From Lentzea albidocapillata (GTDB taxonomy: Bacteria; Actinomycetota; Actinomycetes; Mycobacteriales; Pseudonocardiaceae), in the NCBI RefSeq assembly GCF_000719115.1, contig NZ_JOEA01000031.1, positions 12,824-76,823 of the forward strand: DNA of 64,000 bases. The letters run 5' to 3'. Shown here in pieces: positions 1 to 10,217 of the stretch (positions within the stretch are counted from its first letter, which is position 1; every line of letters begins with the position of its first letter). The notes under the pieces are model-generated. The model was not told the origin of the DNA. It saw nothing but the letters and a program-made list of their open reading frames with translations, and did no database searches. Made by a program: the position numbers and the translations under genes.

Positions 1-1
1 C

Positions 2-97
2 CGCTACCACGTCGCGGGCTCGGACGACCGCGACTTCGAGGTCTGCTTCGACCGGAACAGCGGGCTCATGACCACGAAGAGGGAGCTCGCCCGATGA
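2..97 (+). CDS. C-terminal end of a sensor-kinase-like membrane protein (partial)
   Basis: Only the last 31 codons are in the window. The tail (YHVAGSDDRDFEVCF...) resembles the last 30 residues of the next protein (DLSYKLCFRDG...): both have an aromatic-x-x-Cys-Phe pattern followed by a short charged end. The stop TGA overlaps the ATG of the kinase in an ATGA arrangement, so the two are co-translated. I infer an upstream paralogue of the histidine kinase or a protein sharing its C-terminal domain. Nothing more can be said from the fragment. Confidence 0.6.
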   Translation, partial: RYHVAGSDDRDFEVCFDRNSGLMTTKRELAR

Positions 98-1566
98 GGT
101 ACGTCTGGACGCTGCTCGCGTTCCTGGTCGGCCTGGTGCCGCTGATCGCCCCGCTGGCACCGGTCCCCCATCCCGCGCTGACCGTCGCGACCGCGCTGTG
201 GATCGCCGCGCTGGTGTGGATCGCGCCGGACAGGCCCGAGTGGGCGCTGCTGCTCACCGCGCCGCTCTTCGCGGTGAACAACCTGTGGGCACAGGCCATC
301 ACGACGATCGTGGTCTTCACCGCGTGCCGCCGCCTGCCGCGCCTGGGCCGGTTGTGGGCGCTGCTCGGGATCATGACGCTGCTGCAGTCCGCGTTCAGCC
401 AGTTCCAGGAGAGCTACCGGAGCATGCCGCTCTGGGAGGCCGTGGCCGGCGCGATCATCGGTTCGGTGTTCTTCGTGCTGTTCCCCGCGGTCTCGGGCAT
501 GCTGCTGGGCCGCCGCAGGCCGATGGTCCGGCTGCTGCAGGAACGCAACGAGTACCTCGAACGCGCCCGTGCCCTGACCGCCGCGTCCGCCCGTGCCGAC
601 GAACGCGCGCACATCGCCGGCGAGATGCACGACATGCTCGGCCACCGGCTCAGCCTGATCTCCATCCACGCCGGGGCACTCGAGCTCACGACCGCCCGCA
701 AGGCTCCCCAGCTGCACGAGCAGGCCGAACTGATCCGCACCACGTCGTCGCTCGCGATGGCGGAACTGCGCGAGATCCTCGGCGTGCTGCGGACGAACCC
801 CGAGCCCGAGTCGCTCGACGAGGACACCGGCACCCGTTCCGACATCGCCGCGCTGGTCGAGGGTTCCGGGCTCGCCGCGACGCTCGACTGGTCCGGCGAC
901 GACCTGCACGGCGCCGACCAGCGCACCCGCCGCGCGGTGCACCGGGTGGTCCGCGAGGCGCTGACCAACGTCGCCAAGCACGCGCCGTCCGCCCGCACGC
1001 GGGTGCAGGTCGCGGTCCAGGCGGGCCGTGCCCGCATCCAGGTGGTGAACGGCCCGTCGCCGGCGACGCCCGGCAGGGGCACCCGGCGCGGCCTGATCGG
1101 CCTGGAGGAACGCGTCGGGCTGCTCGGCGGGTCGTTCAGCGCCGGCCCGCCGGTCGAGGGCGGTTTCCGGGTGGCGGCGGACGTGCCGCTGAACCCACCG
1201 GCCCAGGCGGACCTGACCGCCACCGAGGCCGTGGAGGTGCCTCCCCCGCCCGCCGCCGAGGTGCTGACCGTCCCGCGCGTGCTGGGCGGTGGCTGCCTCG
1301 GGTTGCTGACGCTGCTGCCGATCGCGGGCGCGCTGATCGTGTTGCTGCTCTTCGCGTTGTTCAACCCGACGCAGATGAACGCGCCGTACTTCGACTCGTT
1401 GCGGGTGGGCGTCACGGCTGAAGGGGACGTGTACGAGGAGTTCGGCCTCGGGCAACTCGGCGTGGACGGGTGCTCGCGGTTCCGGACGTCGCACAACCCC
1501 GACCTCTCCTACAAGCTGTGCTTCCGCGACGGCAGGTTGTCCTCGAAGGAGCAGGAGCGCACGTAG
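94..1566 (+). CDS. NarL-family sensor histidine kinase with C-terminal membrane domain
   Basis: This is a 490-residue two-component sensor kinase that should autophosphorylate on His and pass the phosphate to the regulator at 1741. Residues about 5-150 hold several hydrophobic segments (multi-pass N-terminus). The HisKA_3 dimerisation box (GEMHDMLGHRLS) puts the phospho-acceptor at H179. The HATPase_c domain spans about 280-370, with N-box REALTNVAKHA and a later RGLIGLEERVG. Unusually, a further membrane segment follows at about 398-423, then a short outward-facing tail with two cysteines. The ATG overlaps the upstream stop. The stop codon TAG is formed by the edge of an inserted element; without it the stop would be TAA. 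The signal sensed is unknown. Confidence 0.9.
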   Translation: MRYVWTLLAFLVGLVPLIAPLAPVPHPALTVATALWIAALVWIAPDRPEWALLLTAPLFAVNNLWAQAITTIVVFTACRRLPRLGRLWALLGIMTLLQSAFSQFQESYRSMPLWEAVAGAIIGSVFFVLFPAVSGMLLGRRRPMVRLLQERNEYLERARALTAASARADERAHIAGEMHDMLGHRLSLISIHAGALELTTARKAPQLHEQAELIRTTSSLAMAELREILGVLRTNPEPESLDEDTGTRSDIAALVEGSGLAATLDWSGDDLHGADQRTRRAVHRVVREALTNVAKHAPSARTRVQVAVQAGRARIQVVNGPSPATPGRGTRRGLIGLEERVGLLGGSFSAGPPVEGGFRVAADVPLNPPAQADLTATEAVEVPPPPAAEVLTVPRVLGGGCLGLLTLLPIAGALIVLLLFALFNPTQMNAPYFDSLRVGVTAEGDVYEEFGLGQLGVDGCSRFRTSHNPDLSYKLCFRDGRLSSKEQERT

Positions 1567-1729
1567 GGCCTGTCTCGAAGTCTGGTTCGATGAGAGTCGC
1601 GCTTGAGGTGGTTCCTGGTGGTGCGGCCGGACGGCCCGCATACCGGTGTTGTATGTGGGTTGTCCGGCCGTGCCACCAGGGGCCGCCTCGGGCCCGGCTA
1701 TCGCGGACCAGACTTCGAGACAGGCCCTA
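1564..1729 (+). mobile_element. MITE-like hairpin element with TA target duplication
   Basis: Perfect 21-bp terminal inverted repeats lie at 1566-1586 and 1707-1727, each starting GGGCCTGTCTCGAAG, and are flanked by TA on both sides (1564-1565, 1728-1729). A second inverted repeat (1614-1632 with 1662-1680, 17 of 19 matching) makes the whole 162 bp fold as one long hairpin. It encodes no transposase. A TA duplication is typical of IS630/Tc1-mariner mobilisation (inference). Removing it restores cgcacgTAAgct, a TAA stop for the kinase, with the regulator starting 10 nt later. Confidence 0.85.
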
Positions 1730-1740
1730 AGCTGCTGGGC

Positions 1741-2382
1741 GTGATCCGAGTTCTCATCGCCGACGACGAAACGCTCATGCGGGCCGGCATCCGGCTGATC
1801 CTCGAGAACGACCCCGAGATCACCGTGGTCGCCGAGGCGAGCGACGGCAGGCAGGCCGTCGAGCTGACCCTGAAGCACACGATCGACGTCGCGCTGCTCG
1901 ACATCCGCATGCCGGGTGGTGACGGGCTCAAGGCCGCCGAGCAGATCGCGACGAGGACCAGCGTCGTCATGCTCACGACGTTCGGCGAGGACTCCTACGT
2001 GGCCCAGGCGCTGAAGGTCGGCGCGACCGGGTTCCTGCTCAAGGACACTCCGCCGCAGGAGCTGATCAACGCCGTCCGCAAGGCCGCGCGGGGCGAGCCG
2101 ATCCTGGCCCCGCAGATCACCAAGCGCCTGATCGAGAAGCACCTGACCGCACCGAACGACGGTTCGGAGGCGCGCCGCAAGATCGACACGCTCACCGAGA
2201 CCGAACGGGGCGTGCTCAAGCTCGTGGGCGAAGGGCTGTCCAACACCGAGATCGGCGAGCAGCTCTTCATGGCGACCGGCACGGTGAAGGCGCACATCAG
2301 CCGGATCCTGCCCAAGCTGGCGTGCTCCAACCGCGTGCAGGCCGCCATCGTGGCCCACGACGCCGGCCTCACCCGATCGTGA
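1741..2382 (+). CDS. NarL/FixJ-family response regulator
   Basis: This 213-residue regulator is the partner of the kinase at 94. The N-terminal receiver domain starts with the acidic IADDE pocket and has phospho-acceptor D54 in LLDIRMPG, followed by TTF and KD motifs. The C-terminal LuxR-type helix-turn-helix (LTETERGVLKLVGEGLSNTE) binds DNA. I chose GTG at 1741, because the longer reading frame would run through the inserted hairpin element. TAAGCT at 1728-1733 lies 7 nt before the GTG and could be a -10 box for a leaderless transcript. The stop abuts the convergent transhydrogenase gene with no gap. Confidence 0.93.
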   Translation: MIRVLIADDETLMRAGIRLILENDPEITVVAEASDGRQAVELTLKHTIDVALLDIRMPGGDGLKAAEQIATRTSVVMLTTFGEDSYVAQALKVGATGFLLKDTPPQELINAVRKAARGEPILAPQITKRLIEKHLTAPNDGSEARRKIDTLTETERGVLKLVGEGLSNTEIGEQLFMATGTVKAHISRILPKLACSNRVQAAIVAHDAGLTRS

Positions 2383-3798
2383 TCACTGGGTCGTGAAGCG
2401 GTCCAGTGCGCGGATCTTGTTCGTGGCGTCCAGGGCCGCGACCTTGTAGGCCTCGGACAGCGTCGGGTAGTTGAAGACCGTGTCGACCAGGTAGTCGACC
2501 GTGCCGCCGCAGCCCATCACGGCCTGGCCGATGTGCACGAGGTCCGTGGCGCCGGTGCCGAACACGTGCACACCGAGGATCTTCCGGTCCACAGTGGACA
2601 CCAGCAGCTTCAGCATGCCGTACGCGTCGCCGACGATCTGGCCGCGGGCGAGCTCGCGGTACCGGGAGATGCCGACCTCGTAGGGCACCGCGGACGACGT
2701 CAGCTCGGCTTCGGTGGCGCCGCAGTAGGAGATCTCGGGGATCGTGTAGATGCCGATCGGCTGCAGCGCGGTCAGTTCGTGCACCGCCTCGCCGAACGCG
2801 TGGTAGGCGGCCAGCCGGCCCTGGTCCATCGACGTCGCGGCCAACGCCGGGAAGCCGATCACGTCGCCGACGGCGTAGATGTGCTCGACCGGCGTGCGGT
2901 AGTGCTCGTCGACGGACAGGCGGCCGCGGTTGTCGGCCTCGATCCCGGCGGCGGCGAGGTTCAGCTTCTCGGTGGTGCCCTGCCGGCCCGCCGAGTACAT
3001 GACGGCGGCGGCCGGGATGCGCTTGCCGGAGGCCAGCGTCGTGATGGTGCCGCCCTTGGACACCTCGACGTTCACCACCTTCTCGCCGAAGCGGAACGTG
3101 ACCGCCTGGTCGCGCAGGTGGAACTTCAGCGACTCGACGATCTCGGGGTCGCAGAAGTCCAGCATCTTCTCGCGCTGCTCCACGACCGTCACGCGGGTGC
3201 CCAGGGCGGCGAACATCGAGGCGTACTCGATGCCGATCACGCCCGCGCCGACGACCACTAGCGACGCCGGGATCTCCTGCAGTGCGAAGACCTCGTCGGA
3301 GTCGAGGATCCGCTCCTCGTCGAAGTCCACCACGGAGGGACGGGCCGGCGTCGTGCCGGTCGCGATGACGATGTACTCGCCGGTGATCGTGGTGTGGTCG
3401 CCGCGGTGGCTCCCGTCGACGACGACGGTGTGCTCGTCGGCGAACCGGCCCCAGCCGTTGAGGAGGTCGATGCCGTTGCGGTGCAGTTGCGCGCGCACGA
3501 CCTGGACCTCGCGGCCGATCACGTGCTGCGTACGGGCCATCAGGTCGGTGATCGTGATGTCCTGCTTGACGCGGTAGCTGGCGCCGTACAGCTCGCGCTG
3601 GCTCATGCCCGTCAGGAACATGACGGCTTCGCGCAGGGTCTTCGACGGGATGGTGCCCGTGTTCGCGCAGACACCGCCGACCATCTCCTGCTTGTCGATG
3701 ATCGCCACGCGCTTGCCCAGTTTCGCACCCGCGATCGCCGCCTTCTGGCCGCCAGGGCCAGAGCCGATGACGATCAGGTCGTAGTCGTACGGCGTCAT
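2383..3798 (-). CDS. sthA: Soluble (Si-specific) NAD(P)+ transhydrogenase
   Basis: This cytoplasmic flavoprotein of 471 residues moves hydride between NADPH and NAD+ and so balances the two pools. The N-terminal FAD motif is [12 protein letters not shown]. The sequence [13 protein letters not shown] has C44 but Thr at 49 where disulfide reductases carry the second Cys; this substitution marks SthA rather than lipoamide dehydrogenase. A second nucleotide motif ([19 protein letters not shown]) and the dimerisation domain ([15 protein letters not shown]) follow. ATG at 3798 has AGGG 8 nt upstream; a GTG at 3807 would add three residues. Family length is about 465. Confidence 0.92.
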   Translation of the reverse strand: MTPYDYDLIVIGSGPGGQKAAIAGAKLGKRVAIIDKQEMVGGVCANTGTIPSKTLREAVMFLTGMSQRELYGASYRVKQDITITDLMARTQHVIGREVQVVRAQLHRNGIDLLNGWGRFADEHTVVVDGSHRGDHTTITGEYIVIATGTTPARPSVVDFDEERILDSDEVFALQEIPASLVVVGAGVIGIEYASMFAALGTRVTVVEQREKMLDFCDPEIVESLKFHLRDQAVTFRFGEKVVNVEVSKGGTITTLASGKRIPAAAVMYSAGRQGTTEKLNLAAAGIEADNRGRLSVDEHYRTPVEHIYAVGDVIGFPALAATSMDQGRLAAYHAFGEAVHELTALQPIGIYTIPEISYCGATEAELTSSAVPYEVGISRYRELARGQIVGDAYGMLKLLVSTVDRKILGVHVFGTGATDLVHIGQAVMGCGGTVDYLVDTVFNYPTLSEAYKVAALDATNKIRALDRFTTQ

Positions 3799-3808
3799 GG
3801 TCGACACC

Positions 3809-4813
3809 CTACTTCGACGGCTGCGATTCCACTCCGGAACTGCTGAACGGCAGCAGATCCAGCAGGCGGCCGGTGGCCCGGTAGTCCGCGACCCGCTCGG
3901 CGAACGGCCGCTGCACGATCCTGTGCACGGCGTCCCTGCCCAGCCGCTCGTAGGCGGGCACCGTGTCGTTGCTCAGGAAGTCCCAGCGCGCCACCCGGTC
4001 CGCGTAGTTGAACGCGGGCAGCGGGCCGCCGAACAACGGCCGGTACTGCGCCGGCGTCTTCCCGCCGGGCACGGGCATCGGCCCGGCGACCGTGATCGCG
4101 TACGTGACCATCTCGCCGGGCGGCAGCAACCGGGCCCGCATCCGGTCGAACTGGCCGGCGATCACCAGGTTCTGCTCGCGTGACGAGAACTCCATGACCG
4201 CCTGCGCCGGGTCCGCCCACGCCGCCGTGGTGTCCGCGTCGATGATGCCCGCGTCGCGCAGTTCCTCCACGGCCTTGATGCCGCCGTGCAGGTAGGCGGC
4301 GTGCATCGCGCCTAAGTCCATGAAGATGTGCTTCTGCATGGACATCAGCATCGACGAGAACCAGCGCAGTTCCGGGACCGTGCCGAGGTCGAGCATTCCG
4401 GCGGCGAAAGCGGGCGCGCCGATGTTCGCGAAACCCATCCACCGCAACGTGTCCGGGTGCGTCAGGTAGAGCTTCGCGTAGAAGTCGTAGACGGCGAAGA
4501 TCACCGCGCGGTTGGAGTCCGCGGAGCGCTGCGGGTCCCACTCGGCCAGGTTGACGCCCGCGTCCTCGGCGGCACGCACGATCCAGTACTGCCACAGCAA
4601 CGCCCTGAACCTCGCCGGCGCGATGCCCTTGGCCCGGTATCCGGCCAGCGCCTGCTCGATCGCGGCACGGTCGGACGGCAGGTCGGGGTGCACTCCACCC
4701 CGCTGTTCGCCGTTTCCGTTCACCAGCGGCAGATCCAGGTAATCCACCGTGTCCGCTTTGGTAGCACCCATGCTGCCGAGCACGAGCGCCGCCACGACCA
4801 TGAGCACGCGCAT
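3809..4813 (-). CDS. Secreted protein of unknown function
   Basis: The product is 334 residues with an N-terminal hydrophobic signal ([20 protein letters not shown]) and a probable cleavage after ATKA. The mature part is acidic and Trp/Tyr-rich, with no catalytic motif I recognise. The start is set by the signal peptide; a TTG 24 nt upstream in the same frame would add IRIQFAF. It lies 11 bp downstream of the transhydrogenase on the same strand (transcribed first) and is divergent from the AlkD-like gene. I do not assign a function. Confidence 0.65.
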   Translation of the reverse strand: MRVLMVVAALVLGSMGATKADTVDYLDLPLVNGNGEQRGGVHPDLPSDRAAIEQALAGYRAKGIAPARFRALLWQYWIVRAAEDAGVNLAEWDPQRSADSNRAVIFAVYDFYAKLYLTHPDTLRWMGFANIGAPAFAAGMLDLGTVPELRWFSSMLMSMQKHIFMDLGAMHAAYLHGGIKAVEELRDAGIIDADTTAAWADPAQAVMEFSSREQNLVIAGQFDRMRARLLPPGEMVTYAITVAGPMPVPGGKTPAQYRPLFGGPLPAFNYADRVARWDFLSNDTVPAYERLGRDAVHRIVQRPFAERVADYRATGRLLDLLPFSSSGVESQPSK

Positions 4814-4945
4814 GAACGCGAACTGTATCCGGATCAAGCACCCTTTCCGTTCACATGAGCACCCGGTCAAGTGATGTTTTGCGCGTTCGTTAGGACTTCC
4901 GGTACCGATGGGGCCATAAATCCCAACAGGGCTACTCCTTATGCC

Positions 4946-4960
4946 TATAACGTTTGGGTG
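4946..4960 (+). promoter_or_regulatory. Possible -10 box for a leaderless AlkD-like gene
   Basis: TATAAC at 4946-4951 is followed by 8 nt and then GTG at 4960, with no Shine-Dalgarno sequence before the GTG. This fits a leaderless transcript. No good -35 is visible. Confidence 0.4.
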
Positions 4961-5628
4961 TGACTCTTGAGGTTTCCTTGATCGAGGCGGTTCGAGCGGG
5001 ACTCGAGGAGCGCGCGGATCCGGTGAAAGCACTGGAGATGCAGGCGTACATGAAGTCCGGCATGCCATTCCTGGGCGTGCAGAAACCGGGACGGGTGGCA
5101 CTGCTGAAGTCGCTGCCCCAGTTGCACGACCGGGACAAGTGGCTACACGCCATCCAGACGTTGTGGCGCGAGGCGACCTATCGCGAGGAGCGCTACATCG
5201 CGTTGTCACTGAGCGGTGATCGCCGATTCCAGTCCGTCGATCTGCTGCCGTGGTTCGACGAGATGATCGTGACCGGCGCGTGGTGGGACTACGTCGACGA
5301 GATCGCGTCGAAACGCGTCGGGCCGTTACTGCGCTCGACGCCTGACGTCGTGCGGCCGTTGATGCTGAAGTGGTCCGTCGACGCGGACAGGTGGCGCCGC
5401 CGGACGTCGGTGATCTGCCAGCTGGGGTTCAAGGGCGCGACCGACGTGGAACTGCTGACGGCGTGCGTCGACGCCAACGTGGACGATCCCGACTTCTTCC
5501 TGCGCAAGGGGATCGGCTGGGCGCTGCGGGAGTTCGCGAAGACCGAGCCCGGCTGGGTGCGCTCGTTCGTCGAGGCCCGGCCGGGGCTGTCGCCGTTGTC
5601 ACGGCGCGAGGCGTTGAAACATCTCTAG
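4960..5628 (+). CDS. AlkD-like DNA alkylation repair protein
   Basis: This 222-residue protein looks like the HEAT-repeat DNA glycosylase family AlkC/AlkD, which removes bulky or cationic alkylated bases without base flipping. Supporting segments are KALEMQAYMKSGMPFLGV near the N-terminus, LWREATYREERYIALSL, WDYVDEIASKRVGPLL and the C-terminal FFLRKGIGWALREFAKTEPGWV, which ends the repeat solenoid in this family. GTG at 4960 is preferred over TTG at 4954 because a -10-like box sits just upstream. It converges on the membrane-anchored gene with a 6-bp gap. The substrate range cannot be read from sequence. Confidence 0.85.
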   Translation: MTLEVSLIEAVRAGLEERADPVKALEMQAYMKSGMPFLGVQKPGRVALLKSLPQLHDRDKWLHAIQTLWREATYREERYIALSLSGDRRFQSVDLLPWFDEMIVTGAWWDYVDEIASKRVGPLLRSTPDVVRPLMLKWSVDADRWRRRTSVICQLGFKGATDVELLTACVDANVDDPDFFLRKGIGWALREFAKTEPGWVRSFVEARPGLSPLSRREALKHL

Positions 5629-5634
5629 GGCCTG

Positions 5635-6132
5635 TTAGCCGTGTTTCGCGCGACCCGAGTAGGTGAGCGGGAAGACGAGCTCGGCGCACGCCGCCGGGAC
5701 GTCGGCAGCGACCTCGACCTTCATGACGACCTCGACCGCACCTCCCGCGGGGATCTCCACGACGTCGGTGAGCGGCACGACCGTCAGCACGCCGGACGGG
5801 CAGCCCTCGACGCGCTGCTGGGTGCCGTCGAGCGGCTGACCGGGCACCGCCGACAGGCTCTCGACGATGATGACGACCGGGTTGGGGTTGGACAGCCGCA
5901 CCTTGCGCTGGCCCACGGCACCCGGCTTGAGCTCCACGGGAGCGCCGGAGATGTCGTTGATCTCGAACGGCTTGAGCTGCTGCATGCCCGACTCGCCGCT
6001 GCTCACGGAATACGCCATCGCCGGCAGTTGCTGCTTGGGCCACGTGAGGTGCATGGCCGCCACGACCGCGGCGCCGACCATGAGGATCGTCAAGGACACG
6101 GCGATCTCAAGGCGCGGACCCAGACTACGCAT
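5635..6132 (-). CDS. Membrane-anchored secreted protein, unknown function
   Basis: This 165-residue protein has one N-terminal membrane segment at about 8-30 (IAVSLTILMVGAAVVAAMHL) and an extracytoplasmic domain. The domain is rich in Val/Pro/Asn and reads like an immunoglobulin-type beta-sandwich (VRLSNPNPVVIIVESL, PLTDVVEIPAGGAVEVVM). Two Cys at about 114 and 152 could form a disulfide. No enzyme motif is present. Its ribosome-binding site lies inside a perfect palindrome at 6137-6152. Confidence 0.7.
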   Translation of the reverse strand: MRSLGPRLEIAVSLTILMVGAAVVAAMHLTWPKQQLPAMAYSVSSGESGMQQLKPFEINDISGAPVELKPGAVGQRKVRLSNPNPVVIIVESLSAVPGQPLDGTQQRVEGCPSGVLTVVPLTDVVEIPAGGAVEVVMKVEVAADVPAACAELVFPLTYSGRAKHG

Positions 6133-6136
6133 GGCG

Positions 6137-6152
6137 CAACTCTCCAGAGTTG
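6137..6152 (-). promoter_or_regulatory. Palindrome containing the ribosome-binding site of the 5635-6132 gene
   Basis: CAACTCTCCAGAGTTG is a perfect 7-bp inverted repeat with a 2-nt centre. On the minus strand it includes GGAGAG, the only plausible Shine-Dalgarno sequence, 7 nt before the ATG at 6132. It could be a translation-blocking hairpin or a protein operator. Confidence 0.5.
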
Positions 6153-6452
6153 TTGCTCCCAGGCGGTGGGTTCGCCTCTAGCTCCCCACCGGACCGGCGA
6201 CCATACTCGCCCGGTGGTTCATCGCTTCGCCCCTCGGCCCTGGCGGGCCGCGCCGCCAATCTTGGAGAAGCTTCACGTACTGCGCAAGCGTCTGACGGGC
6301 GCCGATTTCCCCTTGTAATGAGGGACTTTTGGCACCTTGACAGCTACGCAGGGCTACCACCTGCTGATTTGACCCCAAATCCCGACTTCCGGGACTCAGC
6401 CGATCGAGCGAACTTGCCCATCGGTTTTTCCGTACCACGACCCCGGTTTGTG
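6153..6452. other. Non-coding stretch upstream of the 5635-6132 gene
   Basis: About 300 bp with no convincing gene on either strand. It must hold the promoter of the membrane-anchored gene, but I see no clear -35/-10 pair for the minus strand. A plus-strand TTGACA near 6338 leads to nothing. Confidence 0.5.
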
Positions 6453-6501
6453 CACGCGGGGAGCTTTCGTGCGCTGTGAACGCACGGAAGCTCCCCGCGT
6501 G
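6453..6501 (-). terminator. Intrinsic terminator after pheT
   Basis: A 21-bp stem (6453-6473 with 6481-6501, one G-U-type mismatch) with a 7-nt loop sits 16 nt beyond the pheT stop. There is no T-tract, as is common in actinobacteria. Confidence 0.8.
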
Positions 6502-6517
6502 CCGTCAGCCAGCAGGG

Positions 6518-8995
6518 TCAGGTGCGGAGTGCGGCGCCCAGGCGTTCCGCGGCGGCGGCGACGGCGGCGTCACGGGCCGAAGTCGCCTCCTCCACCGTCA
6601 GCGTGCGGTCCGGCGCGCGGAAGCGCAGCGAGTACGCGAGCGACTTCTTGCCCTCGCCCGCCTGCTCACCCGTATAGACGTCGAACAGGCGGATGTCCTC
6701 CAGCAAGTCGCCCGCGGACGCGCCCAGAACCTCGGACACCGACTGCACCGGCACGGAGGCGTCGACGACCAGCGCGACGTCCAGCAGCACCGGCGGGTAC
6801 GCCGACACCATCGGGGCCGGGCGGTGGTCGTCCAGCGGCAGCGCGTCGAGGTCGAGCTCGAACGCCACGGTCCGCTTGGGCAGGCCGAGCGCCTCGATCA
6901 CCTTCGGGTGCAGCTCACCGGCGTGGCCGACGGGCCAGTCGCCGACCCGCAGCTCGGCACAACGGCCGGGGTGCCACGGCAGCAGGTCCGACGCCACGAC
7001 GCGCAGCTGCACGCCGTAGGCCTGAGCGGCGCGGCGGGCGGCCTCGACGGCGTCCGACCAGTCGGCTGTGCGGCCCTTGCCCCACCAGCCGGCCAGTTCG
7101 CGGTGGCCCGTGAGCACACCGGCGACGTGCAGCGGCTGGTGCGGCAGCGCGGCCAGCAGCGAGGCCACCTCGGCCTCGGTCGGCCGGCGGTCCACGCCCA
7201 GCGACGGCACGGGCACCTGCTGGGCGCGCGGCAGCGTCACCTGGGCGATGTTGTAGAGCGAGACGTCCTTCGCACCACGGGCGAGGTTGCGTTGGAGGGT
7301 CTCCAAGAGGCCCGGCAGCAGCGTCGTCGCCAGGACGTTCTTGTCCGCCTCCAGCGGGTTCAGCACGCCGACCGTGTTGCGCCGGATGTCGTCCGCCGGC
7401 AGGCCGAAGGCGTCGAACACCGACGGGTCGATGAACGGGAACGGCTTGACCTCGACGAACCCGTCCTCGGCCAGCGTGCGCCACACCGTGCGGCGACGGC
7501 GCTGCTGCTCGGTCAGGCCTCGACCGGCCGGAGCGGGCGGCAGCACCGACGGAATCGTGTCGTAGCCCTCCAGGCGCAGCACCTCCTCCACCAGGTCGGC
7601 GGGCTGCACGAGGTCGGAACGCCACGTCGGCGGCACGGCCGTGACGATCGTCTGGCCCTCCTCCGAGGTGGTCACCGACACCTGGCAGCCGATCTGGCCG
7701 AGACGGCGGGCCGTGACGCCCCGCGCGTAGCGGACCCCGGCGATGCGGTCCGGCAGGTCGATCGGCATCGACACCGGCTCGGGCAGCGCGGGCACGCCCA
7801 CGTCCGTGCGGCCGGGCCTGATCTGGCCCTCGGCGTAGTGGTTGAGCAGCTTCGCGGCCCGCTCCAGCGCGACGGGCGCGAGAGCCGGGTCGACGGTGCG
7901 CTCGAAGCGCTTCGCGGCCTCGGACGGCAGCTTGTGCCGGCGGACCGTGCGCGCGATGGACGCCGGGTCCCAGTTCGCGGCTTCCAGCAGGATGTCCGAG
8001 GAGTTGTCACCGACCTCGGTCGACGCACCGCCCATGACACCGGCCAGCGAGATCACGCCGGAGTCGTCGGCGATCACGATGTCGTCGGAGTCGAGTGCGC
8101 GGACCTGGTCGTCCAGCGTCGTGAGCTTCTCCCCCGCCAGCGCACGGCGGACCGTGAGCGCGCCGGACAGGGACGCCGCGTCGAACGCGTGCAGCGGCTG
8201 GCCCAGTTCGAGCATCACGTAGTTCGTGATGTCGACCGGCAGCGAGATCGAGCGCATGCCCGCGAGCATCAGGCGGCGGCGCATCCACCACGGCGTCGGC
8301 GCCGTCGGGTCGACACCGGTGACGCGGCGCGCGGCGAACCGTGAGCAGCCGGGACGGTCCTCGATGTGGACCGGCCACGCCTCGCCCTCGGGCTCGGGGA
8401 TCTCGACCACGCCGGGGTCGCCGAACGGCACGTCGAGCGCGCAGGCGATCTCGCGGGCGAGGCCGCGGACCGAGAACGCGTAGCCGCGGTCCGGGGTCGG
8501 CGCGAGCTCGATGACACTGTCGTTCAGGCCGAGCAGCTCCAGCGCGTCGTCGCCGGGCTGCGCGGTGCCGGTGGGCAGCACGAGGATGCCGGAGTGGTCG
8601 TCGCCGATACCGAGCTCGTCGGAGGCGCAGATCATGCCCTGCGACACGCGGCCGTACGTCTTGCGCTCGGAGATCGCGAAACCACCCGGCAGCACGGCGC
8701 CGGGCAGCGCGACGACGACCGAGTCGCCCTCGACGAAGTTCGTGGCACCGCAGATGATCTGGTTGACCTGTTCCGGGCCGACCTCGACCTTGCAGTAGCG
8801 GATCGGCTTCTTGAACTCGGTGAGCTCCTCGATCTCGACGACGCGACCGGCGACGATCGGGCCGGTCACGGGACCGAGCGGGCTCACCTCCTCGACCTCG
8901 ATGCCGATGCGGGTGAACGCCTCGGCGAGTTCGTCGGGCGTGGGGACTTCGTCGAAACCGAGGTGTTCGACCAGCCAGCTGACCGGGACGCGCAT
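6518..8995 (-). CDS. pheT: Phenylalanyl-tRNA synthetase beta subunit
   Basis: This 825-residue subunit of the alpha2-beta2 class II synthetase recognises tRNA-Phe and edits Tyr-tRNA-Phe. It starts MRVPVSWLVEHL, as usual for PheT. The tRNA-binding (EMAP-like) domain follows at about 40-150, then the B3/B4 editing region (around ARRVTGVDPTAPTPWWMRRRL), B5 (GYDTIPSVLPP) and the C-terminal anticodon-binding domain (SAYPPVLLDVALVVD ending in LGAALRT). ATG at 8995 lies 5 bp after the pheS stop. The reading frame stays open upstream antisense to nothing; that extension is not coding. Confidence 0.97.
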   Translation of the reverse strand: MRVPVSWLVEHLGFDEVPTPDELAEAFTRIGIEVEEVSPLGPVTGPIVAGRVVEIEELTEFKKPIRYCKVEVGPEQVNQIICGATNFVEGDSVVVALPGAVLPGGFAISERKTYGRVSQGMICASDELGIGDDHSGILVLPTGTAQPGDDALELLGLNDSVIELAPTPDRGYAFSVRGLAREIACALDVPFGDPGVVEIPEPEGEAWPVHIEDRPGCSRFAARRVTGVDPTAPTPWWMRRRLMLAGMRSISLPVDITNYVMLELGQPLHAFDAASLSGALTVRRALAGEKLTTLDDQVRALDSDDIVIADDSGVISLAGVMGGASTEVGDNSSDILLEAANWDPASIARTVRRHKLPSEAAKRFERTVDPALAPVALERAAKLLNHYAEGQIRPGRTDVGVPALPEPVSMPIDLPDRIAGVRYARGVTARRLGQIGCQVSVTTSEEGQTIVTAVPPTWRSDLVQPADLVEEVLRLEGYDTIPSVLPPAPAGRGLTEQQRRRRTVWRTLAEDGFVEVKPFPFIDPSVFDAFGLPADDIRRNTVGVLNPLEADKNVLATTLLPGLLETLQRNLARGAKDVSLYNIAQVTLPRAQQVPVPSLGVDRRPTEAEVASLLAALPHQPLHVAGVLTGHRELAGWWGKGRTADWSDAVEAARRAAQAYGVQLRVVASDLLPWHPGRCAELRVGDWPVGHAGELHPKVIEALGLPKRTVAFELDLDALPLDDHRPAPMVSAYPPVLLDVALVVDASVPVQSVSEVLGASAGDLLEDIRLFDVYTGEQAGEGKKSLAYSLRFRAPDRTLTVEEATSARDAAVAAAAERLGAALRT

Positions 8996-9000
8996 CCGGA

Positions 9001-10107
<1,107 letters not shown>

Positions 10108-10129
10108 CTACTCGGTAATCAACAGGCCG

Positions 10130-10207
10130 ATCCTAGTCGGTGCGCTGTTGACCGCTCCGGAGCGTTCCGTTAAAGAGCGGCACCGGCCCCTCGATCGTCC
10201 CTAGGAT
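10130..10207. promoter_or_regulatory. Divergent promoter region of pheS and the HSP90-like gene
   Basis: Two perfect actinobacterial -10 boxes TAGGAT face outward: 10130-10135 on the minus strand for pheS and 10202-10207 on the plus strand for the HSP90-like gene, whose ATG follows after 10 nt. The -35 regions are weak. Confidence 0.6.
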
Positions 10208-10217
10208 GGGCGGCATC

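Noticed and set aside
5627..5636. TAGGGCCTGT at the stop of the AlkD-like gene, identical to the first 10 bases of the MITE end
   Set aside because: Similarity stops after 10 bp and no partner repeat is nearby; probably chance or at most a remnant.
6150..6479. 109-codon plus-strand frame in the gap before pheT
   Set aside because: No ribosome-binding site, Pro/Arg/Ser-rich random composition, ends inside the pheT terminator.
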